64,000 nt of DNA. Origin: Streptosporangium becharense. Lineage in GTDB: Bacteria > Actinomycetota > Actinomycetes > Streptosporangiales > Streptosporangiaceae. The translations under genes were made by a program, and so were the position numbers. The stretch is from contig NZ_JACHMP010000001.1 of assembly GCF_014204985.1 (NCBI RefSeq), positions 558,001-622,000 of the forward strand, in the 5' to 3' direction. This document shows positions 32,980-42,100 of the stretch, in pieces. How positions within the stretch are numbered: the first letter of the stretch is position 1; each line of letters opens with the position of its first letter. The notes under the pieces were generated by a model. That model was given only the letters and a program-made list of their open reading frames with translations, was not told the origin of the DNA and did no database searches.

Positions 32980-33990
32980 TCAGGAGGCCGTCGAGTCGCG
33001 GATGACCAGGCGGCAGGGCAGCCGGTGGACGCCGGGGGTGGCTCTGCCGTCCATGGCGGCGAACAGGTGCTGGGCCGCGGTGCGGCCGAGCGTCTCCAGG
33101 TTCATGTCGACCGTCGTCAGGGCGGGGCGGGTCTCGGTGGAGAGCACGTCCCAGTTGTCGTAGCCGATGACCGCGATGTCGTCGGGCACCCGGCGTCCCT
33201 GTTCCCTGACGGCCTCGACGAAGCCGGCGGCGATCTGGTCGCTGCCGCAGAACACCGCGTCGACCTCGGGCCGGCCCATCAGCAGCATCTCGGCGGCGTG
33301 CCGTCCCCACCGCTGCGACCAGGTGCCGTACATCGTCTCGCCCGCCTGGGGGAGGCCCGCCTCCTCCAGGGCGACGTGCAGCCCCTGCGCTCGGTCGGCG
33401 GCGGCCTTGTAGTCGGCCGGGCCGGTGACGTGCGCGATCCTGCGGCGTCCCAGGGCCAGCAGGTGCCGCACGGCGAGCGCCGCCCCGCCCACGTCGTCGG
33501 GCACGAACGACACGTCGTGCGGGTCGTCGGACGCCCCGTAGGCGTACACGACGGGGATGGGCAGGTCACGGCTGATGGAGGGCCGGGTGTTGGTGCTCTC
33601 CCCGACCACTATGAGCCCGTCCACGCGTCTGGACAGCAGGGTGCGGACGTAGTGCTGCTCCCGGATGGCGTCGCCGCGGGCGTCGCACAGCATGACCGCC
33701 ATCTCCCCCGCGCCGAAGGCGTCCTCGGCGCCCAGCAGCACCGGGATGCCGAACCTTCCCACGCTGTCGCTGGTCAGCAGCCCCACCGTGCGGGTCTGAC
33801 CGGAGAGCAACCCCCTGGCCAGGGGGTTGGGCCGGAACGACAGCTCCTCGGCCGCCGCTATGACGCGCTGCCGTGTCTCGGCGCGCACGTCGTCCTTGCC
33901 GTTGAGCGCCTTCGACGCGGTGGCGATCGACACCCCGGCCAGGGACGCGACGTCGCTGATGGTCACGGCGCGCGACCGCCTGCTCACCAT
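32980..33990 (-). CDS. LacI-family transcriptional regulator
   Basis: A 336-residue repressor. The N-terminal HTH is diagnostic: TISDVASLAGVSIATASKALNGKDDVRAETRQRV, with the hinge helix LARGLLSGQTRTVG. A periplasmic-binding-protein-like effector domain follows, containing GLIVVGEST, VDAVFCGSDQIAAGF and DIAVIGYDNWD. It is divergent from the ABC transporter/GH127 operon and is the obvious candidate for its control, with a plant-arabinan type sugar as inducer by context. AAGGA precedes the ATG. Confidence 0.93.
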   Translation of the reverse strand: MVSRRSRAVTISDVASLAGVSIATASKALNGKDDVRAETRQRVIAAAEELSFRPNPLARGLLSGQTRTVGLLTSDSVGRFGIPVLLGAEDAFGAGEMAVMLCDARGDAIREQHYVRTLLSRRVDGLIVVGESTNTRPSISRDLPIPVVYAYGASDDPHDVSFVPDDVGGAALAVRHLLALGRRRIAHVTGPADYKAAADRAQGLHVALEEAGLPQAGETMYGTWSQRWGRHAAEMLLMGRPEVDAVFCGSDQIAAGFVEAVREQGRRVPDDIAVIGYDNWDVLSTETRPALTTVDMNLETLGRTAAQHLFAAMDGRATPGVHRLPCRLVIRDSTAS

Positions 33991-33991
33991 G

Positions 33992-34110
33992 TTTCGAAAT
34001 CCTTTTCTCCGGCCCTAGGCAGACCATAGGAGAGGTCCCCCCGCTAGGCAAGCCGAACCCCTATTGACACCCCCCTGTGTTTCCCTTACGTTTCCGAAAA
34101 CCTTTTAGTT
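33992..34110. promoter_or_regulatory. Candidate LacI operators
   Basis: TTTCGAAA at 33992-33999 is a perfect 8-bp palindrome immediately upstream of the regulator start. A related TTTCCGAAAACCTTTT lies at 34091-34106, within an AT-rich promoter-like stretch (TTAGTTATTTTCG) ahead of the transporter operon. Both have the central CG typical of LacI-family sites. One would give autorepression, the other operon control. Confidence 0.5.
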
Positions 34111-34153
34111 ATTTTCGCCGCGTCACGGGGGAGACGCTGGGAGGAGAAGGTCT

Positions 34154-35428
34154 ATGACCCCACGTTCACCCCGCCGCCGACTGGCCGGGGTCGCCCTGCT
34201 CGCACTGGCCGCCGTGACCGCCTGCGGCGGTGGAGGGCAGCAGGACGCGAAAGCCGCCGACCAGGGCGTCACCATCACGATGTGGACCCGCGCCGCCACC
34301 CAGGCGCAGAGCGAGAGACTGGTGGCGGCCTACAACAACAGTCACAAGAACCAGGTCAAGCTGACCGTCATCCCCACCGACAACTACCAGCCGCGGATCG
34401 CCTCGGCCGCGGGCGCCCGGCAGCTTCCCGACGTCTTCGCCGCCGATGTGATCTTCGTACCCAACTACACCTCCCAGGGCCTGTTCCTGGACGTCACCGA
34501 CCGGGTGAACAAGCTCCCCTTCAAGGACTCCCTCGCCCCCTCCCACATGAAGCTGGGCACCCGGGAGGGCAGGCTCCACACGCTGCCGCACACCCTGGAC
34601 CTGTCGGTGTGGTTCTGGAACAAGGACCTGTACGCCAAGGCCGGGCTCGACCCGGAGAAGGGCCCCACGACGCTCAAGGAGTTCGCCGAGCAGGCCACCG
34701 CCGTCGACGAGAAGCTCGGCAAGGACGGCAAGGTGCACGGCACGTTCTTCGGCGGCAACTGCGGCGGCTGCTACGTCTTCACCTTCTGGCCCTCGGTCTG
34801 GGCCGCCGGCGGGCAGGTCATGAACGCCGAGGGCACCGCCTCGCTCAACGACCAGGCCCCGATGACCGACGTGTTCAAGGTCTACCGCGACCTGTACGCC
34901 AAGGGCGTGACCGGGCCGACGGCCAAGGAGGAGCAGGGGCCGACGTGGACCGGTTTCTTCCCCAAGGGGGAGATCGGCGTGATGCCGATGCCGTCCACCA
35001 CGCTCGGCACGATGCCGGCGGACATGAAGATCGGTGTGGCGCCGATCGCCGGCCCCGACGGCGGCGAGTCCACCTTCGTCGGCGGCGACTCCATCGGCAT
35101 CTCCGCCACCTCCGAGCACGCCGACGCGGCCTGGGAGTTCCTCGCCTGGACCGTCTCGGACGAGGCCCAGGTGGAGGTGATGGCCAAGAACAAGGACGTG
35201 CTGGCGCGCACCGACCTGAGCGGCAACAAGTACTCGTCCGCGGACCCGCGCGTGGTGCTGATCAACTCGCTGGTGGCCAAGGGGCAGACGCCGTACGCCC
35301 CCCGCTTCGGGGAGACCTTCAACGACCCGCAGGGGCCGTGGCTGCGCCTGGCCCGCGAGGCGGTCTTCGGGGACGCGGCCAAGCTCCCCCAGCTGAACGC
35401 CGACATCAACAAGTCGCTGCAGCAGTAG
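34154..35428 (+). CDS. Sugar ABC transporter substrate-binding lipoprotein
   Basis: A 424-residue family 1 binding protein with lipoprotein signal (LAGVALLALAAVTACGGGG; lipobox VTAC). The mature part has the usual TIMWTR-like first strand, FFGGNCGGCYVFTFWPSVWAAGG and GGDSIGISATSEHADAAWEFL. It contains an unusual CGGC pair. First gene of a LacI-regulated operon ending in GH127; an arabinofuranose-containing oligosaccharide is the likely ligand by context. GGGAGGAG precedes the ATG. Confidence 0.92.
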   Translation: MTPRSPRRRLAGVALLALAAVTACGGGGQQDAKAADQGVTITMWTRAATQAQSERLVAAYNNSHKNQVKLTVIPTDNYQPRIASAAGARQLPDVFAADVIFVPNYTSQGLFLDVTDRVNKLPFKDSLAPSHMKLGTREGRLHTLPHTLDLSVWFWNKDLYAKAGLDPEKGPTTLKEFAEQATAVDEKLGKDGKVHGTFFGGNCGGCYVFTFWPSVWAAGGQVMNAEGTASLNDQAPMTDVFKVYRDLYAKGVTGPTAKEEQGPTWTGFFPKGEIGVMPMPSTTLGTMPADMKIGVAPIAGPDGGESTFVGGDSIGISATSEHADAAWEFLAWTVSDEAQVEVMAKNKDVLARTDLSGNKYSSADPRVVLINSLVAKGQTPYAPRFGETFNDPQGPWLRLAREAVFGDAAKLPQLNADINKSLQQ

Positions 35429-35450
35429 CAGACGGCCGAGGAGGAGCAGG

Positions 35451-36383
35451 ATGAGTGTCACGCTGGACCGGCCACCGCGCGAGATCGCGCGCGGTTCCAC
35501 CCCGTCACCGCCACCGTGGTGGCGCGGCCGGAAGGCACAGGGCTGGCTGTACGCCACGCCCACGGCGCTGATCGTCGGCGTGCTGTTCGTGGTGCCGCTG
35601 ATCCTGGTGGTCTGGATGTCGCTGCACCGCTGGCCGCTGCTGGGTGGGGCCACGTTCAACGCGCCGGACAACTACACCAAGATCACCGACAACCCGCTCT
35701 TCCTCGACTCCGTGTTCTTCACGCTGAAGTACACGGTGATCGTCACGGTCCTGCTGTCGGCGACGGCGCTCGGCCTGGCCCTGCTCGTCCAGGAGCGCAG
35801 GCCGGGCGTCGGGTTCTTCCGCACCGCCTTCTTCCTGCCGGGGGCGGTCGGCTTCGCCGCGGCGGCGCTGCTGTTCTACGGCATGCTGAACAACGACTTC
35901 GGCCCGATCGACCCCATCCTGCAGACCCTGGGGATCACCGACGAGCCGGTGAAGTGGATCGGCAGCCCGGACGCGGCGCTGTTCTCCACCATCGCCCTGG
36001 TGCTGTGGCGCTTCGCCGGGTTCAACATGCTGATCCTGCTCACCGGGCTCCAGGCCATCCCGGTGGAGGTCTACGAGGCGGCCAGGTCGGACGGCGCGAA
36101 CCGGTGGCAGATCTTCACCAGGATCACGTTGCCGCTGCTGCGTCCGACGATCGCCCTGATGCTCATCCTCAGCGTCACCGGCTCGCTGCTGGCCTTCGAC
36201 CAGTTCTTCATCTTCACCAACGGCGGCCCGGACAACAGCACGGTCTCCATGGTCATGGTCGTCTACCGGGAGGCGTTCTTCCGCTTCGACCTGGGCGGGG
36301 CCGCCGCGATCTCGGTGGTGCTGCTGCTGGCGCTGGTGGCGCTCAACGTACTGCAGATGCGGGTGCTTCGGAGGTCCCAGTGA
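35451..36383 (+). CDS. Sugar ABC transporter permease (MalF type)
   Basis: A 310-residue six-helix permease. Its EAA loop is IPVEVYEAARSDGANRWQIFTRITLPLLRP. It lies 22 bp after the binding protein and overlaps the next permease start by 4 bp (GTGA). No ATPase subunit is present in this operon either, so the same shared ATPase as for the 16.8-20.1 kb transporter could serve it. Confidence 0.93.
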   Translation: MSVTLDRPPREIARGSTPSPPPWWRGRKAQGWLYATPTALIVGVLFVVPLILVVWMSLHRWPLLGGATFNAPDNYTKITDNPLFLDSVFFTLKYTVIVTVLLSATALGLALLVQERRPGVGFFRTAFFLPGAVGFAAAALLFYGMLNNDFGPIDPILQTLGITDEPVKWIGSPDAALFSTIALVLWRFAGFNMLILLTGLQAIPVEVYEAARSDGANRWQIFTRITLPLLRPTIALMLILSVTGSLLAFDQFFIFTNGGPDNSTVSMVMVVYREAFFRFDLGGAAAISVVLLLALVALNVLQMRVLRRSQ

Positions 36384-37171
36384 GAAAAGGCGGACGGCCG
36401 CAGGGGATGCGGTACTACACGACGGTGTCCGCCCTGGCGGTGCTGTTCCTGTTCCCCCTCCTCTGGAGCGGCTGGGCGTCGATGGAGGAACCCGGCAACT
36501 ACCTGGAGATGGCGCGCTTCGGCGAAGGGCTGGGCACATACCTGACCAACAGCGCACTGGTCTCGGCGATGACCGTCGCCGGCACGCTGACGGTCTCCGC
36601 CCTGGGCGGCTACGCCTTCGCCCGTTTCGACTTCCCCGGCAAGAACCTGCTGTTCCTGGTCACGCTGGCGATCCTGATGGTGCCCTACGCGACCATCCTG
36701 ATCCCGCTGTACGTGCTGCTCGGCCACATCGGCCTGCAGAACTCGCTGGTCGGCCTCAGCCTGGTCTTCGTCATGTTCCAGCTCCCGTTCGCGCTGTTCA
36801 TGATGCGCAACGCCTTCGAGGCGATCCCACGCGAGTTGGAGGAGGCCGCCATGGTCGACGGCTGCGGTACCTTCCGGGCCTTCGCCCGCATCCTGCTGCA
36901 CGCGGTTCGGCCCGCCCTGGTCACCGTCGGGCTGTTCGCCTTCCTCGCGTCCTGGAACGACTTCTTCGCGCCACTGATCCTGCTCAACGACGGCGCGAGC
37001 TTCACCCTGCCGGTGGCCGTGGTCAGCATGACCCAGCAGACCTTCGGCGCCATCGACTACGGCATGTTGCAGGCCGGGGTCATGGTCATGGCTCTTCCCT
37101 GCCTCATCCTCTTCCTCGTCCTCCAGCGCCACTACGTGCGCGGATTCATGTCAGGAGCTCTGCGTGGCTAG
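36380..37171 (+). CDS. Sugar ABC transporter permease (MalG type)
   Basis: A 263-residue permease beginning at a GTG that overlaps the preceding stop (GTGA), with GGAGG five bases upstream. EAA loop: IPRELEEAAMVDGCGTFRAFARILLHAVRPA. Six predicted helices. Its 3' end overlaps the GH127 start by 8 bp, which points to translational coupling of uptake and hydrolysis. Confidence 0.93.
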   Translation: MRKGGRPQGMRYYTTVSALAVLFLFPLLWSGWASMEEPGNYLEMARFGEGLGTYLTNSALVSAMTVAGTLTVSALGGYAFARFDFPGKNLLFLVTLAILMVPYATILIPLYVLLGHIGLQNSLVGLSLVFVMFQLPFALFMMRNAFEAIPRELEEAAMVDGCGTFRAFARILLHAVRPALVTVGLFAFLASWNDFFAPLILLNDGASFTLPVAVVSMTQQTFGAIDYGMLQAGVMVMALPCLILFLVLQRHYVRGFMSGALRG

Positions 37172-38969
37172 TCCCGTCATGCCCTCCTCGGGTGCGCTGT
37201 CCCCCCTCGGTCTCGACGCCGTACGCCTGGCCCCCGGCTTCTGGGGCGACCGGACGGCGCTCAACCGCGACGTCGTCATCGCCCACTGCCGGGAATGGAT
37301 GGAGCGGGAGGGCTGGATCGGTAACTTCCGCGGCGAGCGGCCCCGGCGCGGCAGGGAGTTCAGCGACTCGGAGATCTACAAGCTGCTGGAGGCCATGGCC
37401 TGGGCCGATCACCCCGACCTGCCCGAGCTGGCCGCCGTCGTCGCCCGTGCCCAGGAGAGCGACGGCTACCTCAGCACCCGCTGGAGCCAGGCCCGCTACA
37501 CCGACCTGGAGTGGGGCCATGAGCTGTACTGCTACGGCCACCTGATCCAGGCCGGCGTCGCCCGGCTGCGGACGCACGGCGAGGACGAGCTGACCGGGGT
37601 CGTCCGGCGGGCGGCCGACCACGTGTGCGACCACTTCATGGACTCCACGCGAACGTGCGGGCACCCGGTCGTGGAGATGGCGCTCGTCGAGCTGTACCGG
37701 GCCACCGGTGTCGAACGCTACCTGGAAATGGCCCGCCGGTTCGTCGAGCGGCGCGGCCTGCCGGCGCTCGGCGAGATCTCCTTCGGCCGCGCCTACTTCC
37801 AGGACGACATGCCGGTACGGCAGGCCCAGGTGTTCCGCGGGCACGCCGTGCGAGCGCTCTACCTGGCCAGCGGCGCGGTCGACGTGGCCGTGGAGACCGG
37901 CGACGCCGAACTGCTGAAGGCGGTCGAGACCCAGTGGGAGCGCACCGTCGCGCGGCGCACGCACCTGACCGGCGGGATGGGGTCGCGGCACACCGACGAG
38001 TCGTTCGGCGAGGACTTCGAGCTGCCGCCCGACCGGGCGTACTCGGAGACGTGCGCCAGCATCGCCTCCGTCATGCTGAGCCATCGCCTGCTGCTGGCCA
38101 CCGGGGACGCCCGCTACGCCGACCTGGCCGAGCGCACCCTGTACAACGTGATCGCCACCTCCCCCGCGCTGGACGGGCGCTCGTTCTTCTACGCCAACCC
38201 GCTCCAGGTCCGGGTCCCGGCCGAACCGAGCGAGGGGGTCAACCACGCGGCCGAGGGGGGTCTGCGCTCCCCCTGGTTCGACGTGTCGTGCTGCCCGAAC
38301 AACATCGCCCGCACCCTCGCCTCGCTGCCCGCCTACCTGGCCTCGGCCGACGGCGACGGGGTGCGCGTCCACCACCACGCGTCCGGGGAGATCCGCCACG
38401 ACGGTCTCACGCTCCGGCTGGAGACCGGCTACCCCTGGTCCGGCCGGGTCACCGCGCACGTCGTCGAGGGCCGCGCCGCGCGCATCTCGCTGCGCGTCCC
38501 CTCCTGGGCTGCGGGTGCGACCCTCTCCCACGGGGGGACGTCGCGGCCGGTCGAGCCCGGTTACGCCACGGCCGAGGGCGACTGGCGGCCGGGCGACCGG
38601 ATCGACCTCGACCTGCCGATGCAGCCCCGCTGGACCTTCCCCGACCGGCGGGTGGACGCGGTACGCGGCTGCGCGGCCGTCGAGCGCGGCCCGCTGGTCT
38701 ACTGTGCCGAGTCCGCGGGCGACGAACCGCCGCTGGCGCGGATCGCCGTGGACCCCGCCCCGCCCGCCGAGCACCACACCGACGGGGCCGTCGAACTGGA
38801 CGTGACCGCACGCCTCACGCCCGCCGCCGAGGACACCTGGCCGTACCGGCCGGACCGCCCGGACCTCTCGGACGAAGACGGCGAGCGGGTCACGCTGCGG
38901 CTCGTGCCCTACCACCGCTGGGGAAACCGCGGGCCCGCGACGATGCGCGTCTGGCTTCCCCTGGCATAA
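37164..38969 (+). CDS. Beta-L-arabinofuranosidase, GH127
   Basis: A 601-residue enzyme with an (alpha/alpha)6 barrel and C-terminal beta domains. It matches characterised HypBA1 at all catalytic positions by spacing: general acid E279 (TDESFG), zinc ligands E295 and C297 (SETCAS) and C376-C377 (SCCPNN), the first being the nucleophile cysteine. It should release L-arabinose from beta-L-arabinofuranosides such as hydroxyproline-linked chains. No signal peptide, so it acts inside on imported oligosaccharides. GTG start overlaps the permease gene. Confidence 0.92.
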   Translation: MASPVMPSSGALSPLGLDAVRLAPGFWGDRTALNRDVVIAHCREWMEREGWIGNFRGERPRRGREFSDSEIYKLLEAMAWADHPDLPELAAVVARAQESDGYLSTRWSQARYTDLEWGHELYCYGHLIQAGVARLRTHGEDELTGVVRRAADHVCDHFMDSTRTCGHPVVEMALVELYRATGVERYLEMARRFVERRGLPALGEISFGRAYFQDDMPVRQAQVFRGHAVRALYLASGAVDVAVETGDAELLKAVETQWERTVARRTHLTGGMGSRHTDESFGEDFELPPDRAYSETCASIASVMLSHRLLLATGDARYADLAERTLYNVIATSPALDGRSFFYANPLQVRVPAEPSEGVNHAAEGGLRSPWFDVSCCPNNIARTLASLPAYLASADGDGVRVHHHASGEIRHDGLTLRLETGYPWSGRVTAHVVEGRAARISLRVPSWAAGATLSHGGTSRPVEPGYATAEGDWRPGDRIDLDLPMQPRWTFPDRRVDAVRGCAAVERGPLVYCAESAGDEPPLARIAVDPAPPAEHHTDGAVELDVTARLTPAAEDTWPYRPDRPDLSDEDGERVTLRLVPYHRWGNRGPATMRVWLPLA

Positions 38970-39040
38970 CCCGCGCCGGCACAGCCCGCGCTGCCATAAC
39001 CCACGCTGCCATAACCCACGCCGGCATGACCCGCACGTCT
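38966..39040. repeat. 15-bp tandem repeat at the GH127 3' end
   Basis: Five degenerate copies of a 15-bp unit, ATAACCCACGCTGCC-like, run from the stop codon of the GH127 gene. The two central copies differ only in their last bases and the outer ones at two or three positions. The unit carries the TAA stop, as if the stop-codon region had been amplified. The remaining 145 bp to the next gene shows no other feature. Confidence 0.75.
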
Positions 39041-39185
39041 CCGCCGCCGCGGCCCGGGCTCCGGCCGACGCGGCCCGCGCGTCCCCGCCGGCGTGCCCCT
39101 CCGGCTCCCGTCCACACGGCCCGTCCGTCCCCGCTGACGTATCTCACCCCCCACAGGGATATCTCCGGCACACCAGGAGGAACAT

Positions 39186-42100
39186 GTGCGTAGATTCCTG
39201 TCCGCGTTGACGGTGCTGGGACTCGCGAGCGGCCTGCTCACGCCCGCGTCCCCGGCCCTCGCCGCGGCACCCGCCCTCGTCGCCCCCGACCCGCTCGGGT
39301 GGCCGTCCTTCACCGGCGGCGACCCGGTTCCCGACGAGCCCGTCGCCTATCACCCCCGGCACACGCTCAAGGAGATCTACAAGAAGGAGAAGGGCGGCGA
39401 CTCCTACTGGATCGACCGCATGCTCGCCCGCCCGGGTGACGACCCGGCGGGGCCGTGGCTGATGACACGCGGCCGGGCCCTGTTCATGAAGGAGCACGAC
39501 CCGGCCGTCGTCGGCTTCGGCGGCAGGGTCGCCTACTGGGAGAGTGTCGACGACCGCGACGCCTACACCGTCTCCCTCGGCACGGACCTGCGCGAGGACG
39601 TGGCCGGGCGGCTGCAGACGCCCAGCCACTGGAAGGGCGAGTACACCGGTGACGGCCTGGCCGTCACGGTCAAGAAGTTCATCACCCACCAGAACGTCGC
39701 GGTCACCACACTGGCGGTGACCAACACCGGCACCGCGCAACGGGACGTCCCGGTCACGGTGGAGTCGCCGTACACGACGTCGGCGGACGGCGACCGCGAA
39801 CTGACCGGCGTGGTGACCGCGAAGAACCGGCTCACCACGATCTTCCCCAGGCTCAGCGGCGACGGGCTGAAGGCCCGCGACGGCAAACTGACCGGAACGC
39901 TGAGCATCGCCCCCGGCGCGACCGCGCGCACCAAGGTGCAGATGGGCTTCGTCACCGAGGAACTGCCGGCCTCGCGCGAGGAGTACGACGGGTACAAGGG
40001 CCGCTCGCCGGAGAAAGCGCTGCGGCGGCACCTGCAGGACTACAACGCCTGGTGGGCGGAGAACCTGCCCTACATCGACGTGCCCGACGAGAACATCAAG
40101 AAGTTCGTCTACTACCGCTGGTGGCTGATGCGCTTCAACTACCTCGACGCGGACATCCCCGGTGACGACTTCCAGTTCCCGACCTCCGTCGAGGGTGCGC
40201 TCGGCTACAACAACGCGATCGCGCTGACCGTGCCGATGTTCGTGCAGGACCTGAAGTACCTGCGCGACCCGGTCTACTCCTACGGGCCGTGGGTCTCGGC
40301 GGGCGAGGTGTCGCGCAACTCCAAGTACACCGACAACCCCGGCGACCCGGAGAACTGGTCCAACAGCTACACCCAGTACATCTCGGCCGCGGCGCTGGAG
40401 AGCTACCAGATCCACGGCGGGCAGCCCGGCGTCCTGCGCAACCTCGCCAGGTACGCGGAGAAGGACGTGTACGGGCAGCTCGCGGCGTACGACTCCAACG
40501 GCAACGGCATCATCGAGTACGACTGGGAGGCCATGACCGGCAACGACGCCGACGCGGTCTCCTTCCACTACTACGACCGGGCCAACGAGCGGGCCGAGGG
40601 CGCCTACGTCTACGCCAACGCCCAGGCCGCCGCGCAGGCCTACGAGCTGATCGGCGAGACGGCCAAGGCCGCCGAGATGCGGGGCGTCGCGGACAAGGTG
40701 AAGAACTCCATCCTGGACCTGCTCTGGGACGACGAGGCCAAGGTCTTCAAGCACCGCGACCTGCAGACCGGCAACCTCATCCCGTGGAAGGAGAGCAACA
40801 ACTACTTCCCGTTCAACGTGGGCCTGGTGCCCGCCGACGACCCGAAGTACCGCGAGGCGCTGCGTCTGTGGGCCGACCCGGCCGAGTACCCGATCTTCCC
40901 GACCTTCACCGCCAACCAGAAGGACAAGGCCGAGGCGCAGGCCCAGGGCAAGCCGGGCACCAACAACTTCTCCCAGCTCAACTCCACCCGGCACTTCTCC
41001 CTGTTCGGCAGGGCACTGCGCGAGTACGCCTCCCCGTACATCACCCCGCAGATGTACAAGCAGATGCTCTACTGGAACGCCTGGGCCCAGTTCGTCGGCG
41101 GCGACGTCCGCTACCCGGACGCCAACGAGTTCTGGGCCAACTGGAACCCGGCCACCAAGAGCATCGACTACCGCTCCTGGATCCACCACACCATCCTGGG
41201 CAGCAGCAACTGGACGATCATCGAGGACGTCATGGGGCTGCGTCCGCGGTCGGACGCGAAGGTGGAGCTGTGGCCGGTGGACATCGGCTGGGACCACTTC
41301 ACCGTCAACAACCTGAGGTACCGCGACTCCGACCTGACCATCGTCTGGGACAGGCCGGGCGACGGGAAGACCCACTACGCGGGTGTCCCCGAAGGGTATT
41401 CGATCTTCATCGACGGCAGGCGGAAGGTCACCCTGAGCGGCCTGGCGCACGCCGTGTGGGACCCCGCCACCGGGAAGGTCGAGGGCGGCACGGTCGTGCA
41501 CGCCGAACGCGCCACGATGCGGGAGCCCACCCGGGTGGCCCTGAAGGGCGACCGGATCGAGGACATGTTCCGCAAAGCGGGCGTCGACCTGCGCTCGAGT
41601 GCCCCGAACCTCGTCAGGAGCGCCGCCGCCTCCCACGGCGACCCCGCCGGGGCCGTCGACGGCTTCACCGTCAACGAGCCGTACTGGGACAGCAAGGGCT
41701 CCGGGAAGCCGCAGGACTGGCTTGAGGTCGACCTGGGGTCACCGCAGCCGGTCGACGACGTGCGGCTGCACTTCCGCAACGACCGCGCCGTCGGCGGCCA
41801 CAGCGAACCCGCCCTGTACACCCTGCAGTACCTCGACGGCGAGACCTGGAAGAACGTGCCGGGCCAGGCGAAGGAGCCCGCCTACCCGCGGGCCAACCTC
41901 AACCACGTGCGGTTCCCCGCCGTCACCACCCAGAAGCTGCGCGTCCTGGTCACCCACCGCCCCGGCCACGCCACCGGGGTGAAGGAGATCCAGGTCCGCT
42001 CCACCGGGGCGGAGGCCCCGCAGGCGGCCAACCACGCCCCCTACGTGCTCGCCGTGCAGGACCGGACGTTCGCCCGGCCCGGCCAGGTCCGCCTGACGGC

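Noticed and set aside
37146-38915. 589-codon antisense frame over GH127
   Set aside because: GH127 catalytic residues on the sense strand are all conserved; the antisense product has no recognisable domain.
38966-39040. CRISPR array
   Set aside because: The 15-bp units are directly tandem with no spacers, and there are no cas genes in the window.
39144-41636. 830-codon antisense frame in the large glycosidase
   Set aside because: Val/Gly/Arg-rich shadow of a gene with a clear signal peptide and domains on the other strand.
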